A program made the translations under genes and the position numbers. From NCBI GenBank assembly GCA_964437445.1, contig CAYTGR010000012.1, forward strand, positions 1 through 64,000: a stretch of 64,000 bases of DNA, given 5' to 3'. The notes under the pieces are model-generated. The model made no database searches. It was not told the origin of the DNA and saw only the letters and a program-made list of their open reading frames with translations. Source of the stretch: CAYTGR01 sp964437445. GTDB lineage: Bacteria; Chloroflexota; Anaerolineae; B4-G1; SLSP01. Below are positions 50,528 through 57,598 of this stretch, piece after piece. The stretch's first letter is position 1. Each line of letters begins with the position of its first letter.

Positions 50528-51304
50528 ATGCGGGTACGGGCGATCGTCGCCTACGATGGGACGGGGTATGGGGGCTTCCAGCGACAGCGGAACGCCCCCA
50601 GCATCCAGGCCGAGCTGGAACAGGCTCTGGCGGCCCTGACCGGGGCTCCGGTTCGTCTCCTGGCGGCCGGGCGCACCGATGCCGGCGTTCACGCGGAAGG
50701 GCAGGTCATCGCCTTTGACGTGACGTGGGACCATCCTTTGACGGCGCTGGAGCGCGGGCTGAACGCCCAGCTGCCGGAGCAGATCGCCGTCCGCGAGCTG
50801 GTGGAGGTCGCGCCCGACTTTCACCCCCGGTATGCGGCCCGGCGGCGCTGGTATCGGTATACGCTTTATTGCGCACCGGTCCGCAACCCGCTGGTGAGCC
50901 GGACCAGTCTGTACGTGGCCCATCCGCTGGATAGCGCGGCCATGCAGGCCGGGGCGGCCTACCTGGTGGGGCGGCATGACTTCGCCGCCTTTGGGTCACC
51001 CGTCAAGGGTGACAATACCGTGCGTGAGGTCTTTCGCGCTGAATGGCAGGCCGCGCCGCCATGGCTTTTCTTTGACATTGAGGCCGATGCTTTTCTGTTT
51101 CGGATGGTGCGCATGGTGGTCGGGACGCTGCTGCGGGTGGGTAGCGGCGCGCTGACCCCCGCAGCGGTCGGTGAGATCCTGCGCACCCGGGCCCGGCGAC
51201 AGGCCGGTCCCGCCGTAGCGGCCAGGGGCCTCTGTTTGAAAGCCGTGATGTTTGAGGCCGAGGCCGGGACTGGGAGTCCCCGGCACGCAGCACTTAACAC
51301 TTAG
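50528..51304 (+). CDS. truA: tRNA pseudouridine(38-40) synthase TruA
   Basis: TruA (258 residues) makes pseudouridine in the anticodon arm. Catalytic Asp51 lies in LLAAGRTDAGVHAEGQV. YDGTGYGGFQRQ, FHPRYAARRRWYRYTLY and FRMVRMVVGTLLRVG are family blocks. It starts 27 bp after rplQ, the usual order rplQ-truA-rplM-rpsI. The last codons and the stop (CTTAACACTTAG) come from a heptamer array, so the C-terminal residues are repeat-derived. Confidence 0.95.
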   Translation: MRVRAIVAYDGTGYGGFQRQRNAPSIQAELEQALAALTGAPVRLLAAGRTDAGVHAEGQVIAFDVTWDHPLTALERGLNAQLPEQIAVRELVEVAPDFHPRYAARRRWYRYTLYCAPVRNPLVSRTSLYVAHPLDSAAMQAGAAYLVGRHDFAAFGSPVKGDNTVREVFRAEWQAAPPWLFFDIEADAFLFRMVRMVVGTLLRVGSGALTPAAVGEILRTRARRQAGPAVAARGLCLKAVMFEAEAGTGSPRHAALNT

Positions 51305-51309
51305 CACTT
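51289..51309. repeat. Heptamer array AGCACTT-AACACTT-AGCACTT across the truA stop
   Basis: Three 7-nt units in a row. The truA stop codon TAG (51302-51304) spans the second and third units. Confidence 0.8.
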
Positions 51310-51331
51310 TTTTAGTCAGAGTGAGGACAAA

Positions 51332-51778
51332 GTGAAGGGAATGGCAGTACAAAAGACTTATGTGGCGAAGCCGGAAACGGTCCAGCGCGAGTGGTATGTG
51401 GTGGATGCCACCGACAAAACGTTGGGGCGTTTGGCCGCGCGCGTCGCTTCCATCCTGCGGGGGAAGCATAAGCCCGAGTTTACACCGCACGTAGATACCG
51501 GTGATTTTGTCATCATCGTAAACGCGGAAAAGATCGCCGTCACCGGCCGCAAGCTGGGCCAAAAGCGTTACTACCAGCACTCCGGTTATCCCAGCGGCCT
51601 GCGGGAGGTCAACCTGGCCCGGCAGCTGGAACTGCACCCGGAGCGCGTGGTTGTGGCCGCCGTGCGGGGGATGTTGCCGAAGGGCGCGTTAGGGCGTCAA
51701 ATGCTCAAAAAGCTGAAGATCTACGTTGGGCCGGAGCACCCGCATCAGGCGCAACAGCCCAAGCCGTTGGACCTGTAA
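51332..51778 (+). CDS. rplM: 50S ribosomal protein L13
   Basis: L13 (148 residues), an early 50S assembly protein: WYVVDATDKTLGRLAARVAS, ILRGKHKPEFTPHVDTGDFV, KRYYQHSGYPSGLREV and AVRGMLPKGALGRQMLKKLK. The GTG at 51332 is used because GAGGAC lies at good spacing; ATG at 51341 is the alternative. Confidence 0.95.
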   Translation: MKGMAVQKTYVAKPETVQREWYVVDATDKTLGRLAARVASILRGKHKPEFTPHVDTGDFVIIVNAEKIAVTGRKLGQKRYYQHSGYPSGLREVNLARQLELHPERVVVAAVRGMLPKGALGRQMLKKLKIYVGPEHPHQAQQPKPLDL

Positions 51779-51791
51779 GGAGGAAAGCAGC

Positions 51792-52184
51792 ATGGCAGAA
51801 TATTACGAGGGAATCGGGCGTCGCAAGACAGCGACGGCGCGTGTCCGCCTCTATCCCGGCGGCAGCGGCCAGATCGTCGTCAACGGGAAACCCTACAACG
51901 AGTTTTTCGGGCGGGAAATGGACTGGAATTTCATCTTTGCCCCCTTCCGGGCCACGCAGACCGAGGGGCAGTTTGATGTGACAGTCTCCACCGCTGGGGG
52001 CGGTATCACCGGTCAGGCGGAGGCCGTCCGCATGGGACTGGCCCGCGCCTTGATCCAGATGAATCCCGATCTGCAACCGTTGTTGCGCCAGGCCGGTTTC
52101 CTGACCCGCGATGCCCGCGCCAAGGAGCGCAAAAAGCCCGGTCTCAAGCGCGCTCGCAAGGCCCCGCAATACACCAAGCGTTAG
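51792..52184 (+). CDS. rpsI: 30S ribosomal protein S9
   Basis: S9 (130 residues), whose tail reaches the P site: YYEGIGRRKTATARVRLYPG, GGITGQAEAVRMGLARAL and the tail RKKPGLKRARKAPQYTKR ending in the conserved KR. AAGGAGGAAAGCAGC precedes the ATG at 51792. A strong terminator follows. Confidence 0.97.
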   Translation: MAEYYEGIGRRKTATARVRLYPGGSGQIVVNGKPYNEFFGREMDWNFIFAPFRATQTEGQFDVTVSTAGGGITGQAEAVRMGLARALIQMNPDLQPLLRQAGFLTRDARAKERKKPGLKRARKAPQYTKR

Positions 52185-52203
52185 TATGAGGTTTTAACCT
52201 GCC

Positions 52204-52239
52204 AAATGAGCAAACGGCCTTTGAGCCGTTTGCTCATTT
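52204..52239 (+). terminator. Terminator after rpsI
   Basis: A perfect 15-bp stem (52204-52218 with 52225-52239) and a 6-nt loop directly follow the last ribosomal protein gene. The T stretch after it is short. Confidence 0.75.
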
Positions 52240-52264
52240 GCTGTTTCTCATGAATGGACGTGGA

Positions 52265-53749
52265 ATGATGGGACAAATTACGGTCGTGGGATTAGGTCCG
52301 GGCGCACCGGAATTGTTGACGCGCGAAGCGTGGTCAGTCCTCTCGGCGGCCACCGAAGTCTGGCTGCGCACGGCCCGCCACCCCACCGTCTCCGGGCTGC
52401 CGGCCAGTCTGGCCGTCCACTCCTTTGATGCCGTCTACGAGCAACAGGAGACTTTTGCCCAGGTTTACGAGGCGGTGGTGGCGCAGGTGTTGGCGTTGGG
52501 GCGGCGTGCGGAGGGTGTCGTCTATGCCGTGCCCGGCCATCCGCTGGTCGGCGAGGCGACCGTGCTGCGTCTCCTGGCGCTGGCCCGGGCGGAGGCGTTG
52601 CCCGTGCGGATCGTGGCCGGGCTGAGCTTTGTGGAGCCGGCGCTGACGGCGCTGGAACTGGACGCGCTGGAGGGCCTGCAAATCGCCGACGCGCTGGAGA
52701 TCGTGGCCCTGCATCACCCGCCGCTCAACCCCGACCGCCCGGCGTTGATCGCGCAGGTCTACAACCGGGCGGTCGCCTCCGATCTCAAACTGACATTGAT
52801 GAACCAGCTGCCTGACGAATACCAGGTCGCGCTGGTGGAGGCCGCCGGCACGACCGGACAGGTGGTGGAGTGGTTGCCACTCTATGCCATTGACCGCCGC
52901 GAGCTCGGACCGTTGACCTCACTTTACGTGCCACCGGCTCCGCAAGTCACCAGCTTTGAGGGTTTCCAGGAGACCATCGCGCGCTTGCGAGCGCCGGGCG
53001 GCTGTCCCTGGGACCGCGAGCAGACCCATGCCAGTTTGCGCAACAACCTGTTGGAGGAAGCTTACGAGGTCCTGGACGCCATTGACCGGGACGATCTGGC
53101 GGGGTTGTGTGAGGAGTTGGGCGATTTGCTGCTCCAGATTGTCTTGCACACCCAGATCGCGACGGAGGAGGGCGATTTTCAAATGCCGGCGGTGATCGCC
53201 GGGATTGATGCTAAAATCAAGCGCCGCCATCCCCACGTCTGGGGAGACCGGCAGGTAAGCGGGGCGGCCGAAGTCATCCGCAACTGGGAAGTGCTCAAGC
53301 GCCAGGAGCGGGCCTCTAACGGCCAGGGGGAACGCTCGCTCCTGGACAGTGTCCCGCGCTCGCTGCCGGCGCTGGCGCAGGCCCACGCCTACGGGAGCCG
53401 GGCCGCCCGCGTCAAGTTTGACTGGCCGGAGCTGGCGGGCGTGGTCGCCAAGGTGCGCGAGGAACTGGCCGAGCTGGAGGCCGCTGCCACCCCCGAGGCC
53501 CAGGCGACCGAACTGGGTGATCTTCTCTTTGCCATAGCCAACTGGGCCCGCTGGCTCAAGGTGGATCCGGAAAGCGCGCTGCGGGAGACCAATGGTCGCT
53601 TTGCCCGCCGCTTCCGCCATCTGGAGGCCGCCGCCCGCCAGCGCGGTATCCCCTTGGAGCAGCTGAGCGCGGAAGAGATGGATCGCCTCTGGGAAGAGGC
53701 CAAGGCACTGGAAGCTGCCTCCCTTGAAGATAGCACGAAAAGTTCATAG
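52265..53749 (+). CDS. Tetrapyrrole-methylase/MazG fusion protein (YabN-like NTP pyrophosphohydrolase)
   Basis: A 494-residue protein. Residues 1-225 resemble tetrapyrrole (corrin/porphyrin) methylases (ITVVGLGPGAPELLTREA, GVVYAVPGHPLVGEATV). Residues 240-480 are a tandem MazG unit: GGCPWDREQTHASLRNNLLE, EEAYEVLDAIDRDD and EELGDLLLQIVLH hold the first EExxE/ExxD metal site, and VREELAELEAA with TELGDLLFAIANWARW the second. MazG hydrolyses NTPs to NMPs and cleans noncanonical nucleotides; the role of the methylase-like part in this fusion is unknown. ATG 52265 or 52268 follows GGACGTGGA. The stop TAG lies in the first bases of a dispersed repeat. Confidence 0.92.
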   Translation: MMGQITVVGLGPGAPELLTREAWSVLSAATEVWLRTARHPTVSGLPASLAVHSFDAVYEQQETFAQVYEAVVAQVLALGRRAEGVVYAVPGHPLVGEATVLRLLALARAEALPVRIVAGLSFVEPALTALELDALEGLQIADALEIVALHHPPLNPDRPALIAQVYNRAVASDLKLTLMNQLPDEYQVALVEAAGTTGQVVEWLPLYAIDRRELGPLTSLYVPPAPQVTSFEGFQETIARLRAPGGCPWDREQTHASLRNNLLEEAYEVLDAIDRDDLAGLCEELGDLLLQIVLHTQIATEEGDFQMPAVIAGIDAKIKRRHPHVWGDRQVSGAAEVIRNWEVLKRQERASNGQGERSLLDSVPRSLPALAQAHAYGSRAARVKFDWPELAGVVAKVREELAELEAAATPEAQATELGDLLFAIANWARWLKVDPESALRETNGRFARRFRHLEAAARQRGIPLEQLSAEEMDRLWEEAKALEAASLEDSTKSS

Positions 53750-53832
53750 TCAGGCACTTTAGCGCCGTCTTAGCTGCGCTGAAGTGCGGCACTACGAACC
53801 TGTTTTCATCCCATGGCTGGTGAACGCCAGTT
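53747..53832. repeat. Dispersed structured element, copy 1
   Basis: An 86-bp element with two hairpins (GGCACTTTAGCGCC and GCTGCGCTGAAGTGCGGC) closed by TAGT/ACTA, then a CTGGTGAACGCCAG hairpin. Copies 2 and 3 are at 57097 and 57218. Copy 1 supplies the stop codon of the MazG gene. Confidence 0.85.
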
Positions 53833-53854
53833 ATATCCCACCGCACGGAAAAAA

Positions 53855-53883
53855 CGGCTGAGCGGTTTTTCACCGCTCAGCCG
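53855..53883 (-). terminator. Rho-independent terminator of hsp20
   Basis: A perfect 12-bp stem (CGGCTGAGCGGT at 53855-53866 with 53872-53883), 5-nt loop, and six Ts on the minus strand. It lies 30 bp after the hsp20 stop. Confidence 0.88.
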
Positions 53884-53912
53884 TGGCTGGATATCCCGCT
53901 GACACCCCCTTG

Positions 53913-54353
53913 TCAGGCGGCTTGAATTTTGATGGTCTTAGGCCGGGCCTGTTCCGCTTTGGGTAGCGTGAGCGTGAGCAAGCCGTTTTCAAAGTGTGCT
54001 TCCACCCGCTCCTCATCTACCGGTACGTTCAATTGCAGGGTGCGGCTGAAGGTGTGATGGGGTTGTTCCTGGATCAGGTACTCCACGTCATCCAGCAGAG
54101 GCGGCAGCGTGCCTTTGATGGTCAACAGGCCCTCTTCCAAGGTGATTTCTACCTCTTCCGGCTTCAGGCCGGGCAGGGCGGCCATCACCACAATCTTGTC
54201 GGGCGTGCTGTACACGTCAACCGGCAACCGCAACATCAGCTCTTCCAGACCCCAGGTGGCCTGATGGGGGAAGGCCCGCTCGGCGCCGGGCCCCATTGGC
54301 CGGCAGCTGACCCTCCGTTTCATCCAGGGGCTATTATTCATCCACAGCGTCAT
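53913..54353 (-). CDS. Small heat shock protein, Hsp20/alpha-crystallin family
   Basis: A 146-residue ATP-independent chaperone that binds unfolding proteins. The alpha-crystallin domain spans about residues 42-135: LPVDVYSTPDKIVVMAALPG, LKPEEVEITLEEGLLTIKG, FSRTLQLNVPVDEERVEAHF and ENGLLTLTLPKAE. The C-terminal IKI (TIKIQAA) is the IxI oligomer motif. The ATG at 54353 follows AGGAGGG. It has its own promoter and terminator; no CIRCE element is seen. Confidence 0.93.
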   Translation of the reverse strand: MTLWMNNSPWMKRRVSCRPMGPGAERAFPHQATWGLEELMLRLPVDVYSTPDKIVVMAALPGLKPEEVEITLEEGLLTIKGTLPPLLDDVEYLIQEQPHHTFSRTLQLNVPVDEERVEAHFENGLLTLTLPKAEQARPKTIKIQAA

Positions 54354-54401
54354 AGTAACCCTCCTGATTGGTTCATGGCATTACTTACGTTCAATGGTCA
54401 T

Positions 54402-54410
54402 ACTATACCA
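54402..54410 (-). promoter_or_regulatory. Extended -10 promoter of hsp20
   Basis: On the minus strand TGG directly precedes TATAGT (54407-54402), about 50 nt upstream of the ATG. No good -35 is seen, so an activator or alternative sigma is possible. Confidence 0.45.
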
Positions 54411-54558
54411 GTGCTGCATTAGTCTTGCGTATGCGGTTTATTAGAAGGGGATTAGATTGAGCGAATGGCGTGTGTTTACGATACTGAGCAAGGCAAGGGT
54501 CCCCCCCGACTTGAGAGGCATCCTATCCTTGAAACGGTGTGGCCGGAATGGATAATTG

Positions 54559-54567
54559 TGGTATAAT
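54559..54567 (+). promoter_or_regulatory. ssrA: Extended -10 promoter of ssrA
   Basis: TGG precedes TATAAT (54562-54567). The mature tmRNA 5' end lies 7 nt after the -10, so the transcript needs little or no 5' trimming. Confidence 0.6.
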
Positions 54568-54573
54568 AGCGGT

Positions 54574-54969
54574 GGGGATGATAGGTGTCGACGGGGAAGG
54601 CTGGGTGTCGGCTGCGAGCCGGGGTGGCTCCGACTCCGTAAACCCTGGAGCAAACCAAAAATGCCAATCCTGTGGCATCCAATTGGGCCGCGATTCCCGT
54701 CGCTGCATAAGCGATAGGGGCAACGCTCAAAACCTGACCGCCTGGAAGCGGTCACGCCCCTCCGTCATCTCGCCGGCATGGCGGAATCGGGTGACATAGC
54801 GTCGGCGTACACCTCTCCTGATGCCGAGGGGGAGAGCTAAGCTTAATCGGCTGGCCCGGCTGTGGCGCGGTCGGCGGCGACCCACCGGGCAAGAACGCAA
54901 GGGCCGACTACGCTCGTAGACGCAGGCAACCGAATTCTTCGGACGCGGGTTCAATTCCCGCCATCTCCA
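54574..54969 (+). ncRNA. ssrA: Transfer-messenger RNA (tmRNA)
   Basis: tmRNA rescues stalled ribosomes with SmpB and tags the nascent chain. The 5' GGGGATG (54574-54580) pairs with 3' CATCTCC (54962-54968), closing a tRNA-like acceptor. The T arm GCGGGTTCAATTCCCGC lies just before. CCA is not encoded. The tag frame 54663-54710 reads ANPVASNWAAIPVAA then TAA. It begins with Ala-Asn and ends in the hydrophobic VAA expected for proteolysis signals. Pseudoknot-forming GC-rich inverted repeats occur between tag and T arm. Length 396 nt is normal. A terminator follows. Confidence 0.95.
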
Positions 54970-54973
54970 CTTC

Positions 54974-54998
54974 AGGGCCGGCTTTAATGGCCGGCCCT
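54974..54998 (+). terminator. Terminator of ssrA
   Basis: A perfect 9-bp GC-rich stem (AGGGCCGGC at 54974-54982 with 54990-54998), 7-nt loop and a short CTTGT tail, right after the tmRNA 3' end. Confidence 0.7.
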
Positions 54999-55024
54999 CT
55001 TGTATGAATAACAGGGAGTGCCGA

Positions 55025-55615
55025 ATGCCTGAACCCACCATCGTTTTGCTCACTGGAGAATACCAGGTCGGTAAAAGTACCCTCTGCCGGCATTTGATTC
55101 CCCTCTTAACCGCAGCTGGCCTGCAGGTGAGTGGGCTGCTCACCAGCCGTACCGGACCGCACGATCTGGCCGTGACCGAATTGAACTCCGGTCGTAGTTA
55201 TCCGTTGACGCTACCGTTTGAGGGGACCGGTGGAATCTCCCTGCCCCACTTTCGGATGGATCCTCAGGCAATGGCCACCAGCCTGCAGGCTTTGGAGACC
55301 AGTTTCCCTACGCAGGTTTTCTTCCTGGATGAGATAGGTCCCCTGGAACTGATAATGGAACAGGGCTGGGTCAAAGTGCTGGAACTGCTCAAGCAGGAGA
55401 GCTATCGGGTGGCGTTTATCGTTGTGCGGCCCGAGTTACTGATCCAGGCCATCTGGCGACTTCCGGTTTCGGCCTATGTCGTGGTACGTGTCACTGTGGA
55501 AAACCGCGATACGTTGCCGGTAACGTTATTGGAACTGGCACAACGGGCCGTGCCGGCGGATAGGCTTACCGGCGGGAGGGTTGATCATGGGGCAGTGGCC
55601 GGTGATTGGACATGA
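55025..55615 (+). CDS. THEP1-like nucleoside-triphosphatase (NTPase_1 family)
   Basis: A 196-residue P-loop NTPase. Walker A is LLTGEYQVGKSTLCRHL (about residues 9-25), Walker B VFFLDEIGPLEL. GLLTSRTGP and the C-terminal VTVENRDTLP agree with the THEP1/NTPase_1 family, which hydrolyses NTPs with broad specificity. Its biological role is not known. The ATG at 55025 follows AGGGAG; another ATG at 55004 is possible. Its 3' end overlaps holB by 29 bp, so the two are co-transcribed. Confidence 0.82.
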   Translation: MPEPTIVLLTGEYQVGKSTLCRHLIPLLTAAGLQVSGLLTSRTGPHDLAVTELNSGRSYPLTLPFEGTGGISLPHFRMDPQAMATSLQALETSFPTQVFFLDEIGPLELIMEQGWVKVLELLKQESYRVAFIVVRPELLIQAIWRLPVSAYVVVRVTVENRDTLPVTLLELAQRAVPADRLTGGRVDHGAVAGDWT

Positions 55616-56576
55616 TTGGGCGGTGCGGCAGCTGCAACAGGCGGTGGCAGAGGGGGAGGTGCCCCATGCCTTGCTGATCACAGGCCCGGAGGGCGTGGGT
55701 AAGGCCACGCTCGCCCTGACCGTGGCGGCTGCGTTGCTCTGTACGGCCCCCCCCGCCGAACGTCCCTGTGGCACCTGCTCCGCCTGCCGCCGGGTGGCCT
55801 CCCGTAACCACCCGGATCTCCTGGTGGTTGAGCCAGAGGCGGAAGGGGGGAGCCTCAAGATTGAGCCGATCCGTGATCTGGAGCGGTTCATGATCCTGAC
55901 ACCGGCTGAAGCGCGCTCCAAGCTCGCCATCGTCCAGCACTTTGAGCGGGCCACCCCCAGTGCGGCCAACGCGCTGCTCAAAACGTTGGAGGAGCCGCCG
56001 GCTTATGCGCATCTAATCCTGCTGGCCACCGACGCGGATACGCTGTTGCCCACCATCGTCTCGCGCAGCCAGCACTTCGCGTTACGGCCACTGAGCCGTC
56101 TGACGGTACAACAGGCGTTACAGCAGCGATGGGAGGCCGCCCCCGAGGTCGCTGAGCGGCTGGCCCGGCTCTCGTGTGGACGCCTGGGCTGGGCCGTGCA
56201 GGCCCTCACCGATCCCCAGCGCCGGCAGCAAATAGACGAGGCGGTGCTCAAGTGGCTTACTTTGCTGCGCCAGGAACTCCCGGCGCGGTTTGAGGCGGCG
56301 GCCGAACTGGCCAAAGATCCGGTGCGGCTGGCGCTGGTGCTGGAAATGTGGCAGCTGGCCTGGCGGGACGTGTTGCTCCTCCAGACGGAGAACGCTGAGG
56401 GGATAACTTACCTGGAGCAGGAGGCGGCGTTGCGTGAGGTCGCCACCAGCGTGACGGTAGGACAAACCGTCAACGCGCTCAAGACGCTGGAACAGGCTCA
56501 GGAAGCGCTCCGGCGCAACGCCAACGCCCTGTTGCTGACCGAGAATTTGCTGTTGGACCTGCCTACGTTACGCTGA
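55587..56576 (+). CDS. holB: DNA polymerase III subunit delta prime
   Basis: A 329-residue clamp-loader subunit. The AAA+ core has LLITGPEGVGKATLALTVAA, the four-Cys zinc module (C plus CGTCSAC), ATPSAANALLKTLEEPP and a modified sensor motif SRSQHF in place of SRC. Walker A ends in GKA instead of GKT/S, in agreement with delta prime being a non-ATPase wrench. The C-terminal 110 residues form the collar region. The ATG at 55587 follows GGGAGG; TTG at 55581 is possible. It converges on spoVS with 10 bp between stops. Confidence 0.9.
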   Translation: MGQWPVIGHDWAVRQLQQAVAEGEVPHALLITGPEGVGKATLALTVAAALLCTAPPAERPCGTCSACRRVASRNHPDLLVVEPEAEGGSLKIEPIRDLERFMILTPAEARSKLAIVQHFERATPSAANALLKTLEEPPAYAHLILLATDADTLLPTIVSRSQHFALRPLSRLTVQQALQQRWEAAPEVAERLARLSCGRLGWAVQALTDPQRRQQIDEAVLKWLTLLRQELPARFEAAAELAKDPVRLALVLEMWQLAWRDVLLLQTENAEGITYLEQEAALREVATSVTVGQTVNALKTLEQAQEALRRNANALLLTENLLLDLPTLR

Positions 56577-56586
56577 TCCACGGTGT

Positions 56587-56880
56587 TTACGGGCTGGCGG
56601 TGTTTGACGGGGTAGGGTTCCGTCGTGATTCCACCGTCAACCGTACTGCTGTCCGCTCGTTGCCCTCAATGACTACCTCGGAAAAGCTGGGGATACAGAC
56701 AATTTCAATCCCGTCCAGTTCCAGATAGCCTCGGGCGATGGCAATGGCTTTAACGGCCTGGTTGACAGCGCTGGCGCCGATGGCCTGCACATCCACTTCG
56801 CCCTGTTCTCGAATGGCCCCAGCGATGGCGCCCGCCACGGAGGTTGAGCGCGAGTTGGCTGCGACTTTGATCACATTCAT
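56587..56880 (-). CDS. Stage V sporulation protein S (SpoVS) family protein
   Basis: A 97-residue protein matching SpoVS over its length: IKVAANSRSTSVAGAIAGAI, DVQAIGASAVNQAVKAIAIA and IPSFSEVVIEGNERTAVRL. In Bacillus it acts in cortex and coat steps, but the family is common in bacteria that do not sporulate, where the Alba-like fold suggests nucleic-acid binding. No sporulation genes are nearby, so spore formation is not implied. AGGAGG precedes the ATG. Confidence 0.92.
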   Translation of the reverse strand: MNVIKVAANSRSTSVAGAIAGAIREQGEVDVQAIGASAVNQAVKAIAIARGYLELDGIEIVCIPSFSEVVIEGNERTAVRLTVESRRNPTPSNTASP

Positions 56881-56914
56881 CGTTGCCTCCTGCTGGTTGC
56901 GGACCTATAGCTCC

Positions 56915-56920
56915 ATTATA
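56915..56920 (-). promoter_or_regulatory. -10 element of the spoVS gene
   Basis: TATAAT on the minus strand, about 35 nt before the ATG. A TTGACT further upstream is 22 nt away, too far for a standard spacer. Confidence 0.45.
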
Positions 56921-57011
56921 GCGATGTTTTGAGCGGGAAGCAAGTCAAATAAAGTTGGCTGGTAACACCGCGTTGAGCTCTCCCCCGCAGAAAGGGAAGA
57001 TTTTTTTATGA

Positions 57012-57044
57012 CTTTTTGTGCACGGCAAAGCCGCGCACAAAAAG
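57012..57044. repeat. Long inverted repeat in the spoVS-uvrA spacer
   Basis: CTTTTTGTGC (57012-57021) pairs with GCACAAAAAG (57035-57044), and inside it CGGC with GCCG around an AAA loop. It looks like a bidirectional terminator but no gene ends beside it. Confidence 0.6.
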
Positions 57045-57096
57045 CCGCTGTGTTTGCCTCACTGGCTCTCTCCTTATGAAAATAGCGCTTTGCTTG

Positions 57097-57180
57097 TAGT
57101 CAGGCGCTTTAGCGCCGTCCAACGCGCTGAAGCGCGTTACTACGAGCCAATTTTCATCCCACGGCTGGTGAACGCCAGTT
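57097..57180. repeat. Dispersed structured element, copy 2
   Basis: 84 bp related to copy 1 over its length. Its hairpins are GGCGCTTTAGCGCC and the perfect AACGCGCTGAAGCGCGTT, closed by TAGT/ACTA, followed by CTGGTGAACGCCAG and CATGGGGAATTCC. Confidence 0.88.
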
Positions 57181-57217
57181 CATGGGGAATTCCTCTGAAA
57201 ATAACGCGCTGAGTTTG

Positions 57218-57303
57218 TAATGAGGCGCTTGAGCGCCGTCTGAGCCGCGCTGAAGCACGGCACTACGAACCTACTTTCATCCCACGGCTGGTGAACGCCA
57301 GTT
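57218..57303. repeat. Dispersed structured element, copy 3
   Basis: 86 bp, 121 bp downstream of copy 2 and sharing also the sequence before it (TGAAAATA) and after it (CATGGGGAATTCC), so copies 2 and 3 form a tandem duplication of about 120 bp. Its second arm is GCCGCGCTGAAGCACGGC, with one G-U pair. Confidence 0.88.
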
Positions 57304-57317
57304 CATGGGGAATTCCC

Positions 57318-57360
57318 TTGACAGTTTGGGCTTTCCCTTTATAATAGAACATAGGTTCTA
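57318..57360 (+). promoter_or_regulatory. uvrA: Consensus promoter overlapped by a LexA-like SOS box, upstream of uvrA
   Basis: TTGACA (57318-57323), a 16-nt spacer and TATAAT (57340-57345). TAGAACATAGGTTCTA (57345-57360) begins on the last base of the -10. It is an inverted repeat with 6-bp arms and contains GAAC-N4-GTTC, the core of the Gram-positive LexA box. Its place over the transcription start suits a repressor. uvrA, an SOS gene in many bacteria, lies 239 bp downstream. Confidence 0.7.
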
Positions 57361-57484
57361 AAACATCACCCAGCTTCAGCCACAGGTTCGCCGGTAAACA
57401 ATCTTTTTGACCACTGCCAGTGCCAGCATGGTGGTCCTACCCCGTTGAGGGCACCGTGTTGTAACCTGTGGGGAAGCCCCTGTC

Positions 57485-57536
57485 ATCCATGATACGTGAG
57501 GCGCGTTTTACTCCCTGCGCCTCACGTATCATGGAT
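57485..57536. repeat. 20-bp perfect hairpin in the uvrA leader
   Basis: 57485-57504 pairs perfectly with 57517-57536 across a 12-nt loop (GTTTTACTCCCT). It contains CGTGAGGCGC, close to the heptamers of the 62.4-kb array. It sits between the SOS-like promoter and the proximal -10 of uvrA and could stop or stabilise the long transcript. Confidence 0.75.
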
Positions 57537-57559
57537 AAGCCACCATTCAGCCTAAACCG

Positions 57560-57568
57560 TGCTATAAT
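57560..57568 (+). promoter_or_regulatory. uvrA: Proximal extended -10 promoter of uvrA
   Basis: TGC precedes TATAAT (57563-57568), 30 nt before the uvrA ATG. It would give basal expression independent of the distal SOS-like promoter. Elsewhere the 56881-57598 spacer holds only the repeats and hairpins listed and no gene. Confidence 0.6.
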
Positions 57569-57598
57569 AGTCGTTTGCATACCGTAAGGGGGTGAGGG

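Noticed and set aside
54727..55143. 138-codon minus-strand frame across the tmRNA gene
   Set aside because: It is antisense to ssrA and the NTPase start; stops are rare there because of base composition.
56587..56880. SpoVS as evidence of a spore former
   Set aside because: SpoVS homologues are common in non-sporulating phyla and no other sporulation gene is in the window.
57018..57212. 64-codon plus-strand frame in the spoVS-uvrA spacer
   Set aside because: It runs through the dispersed repeat copy 2 and a hairpin, and has no ribosome binding site.
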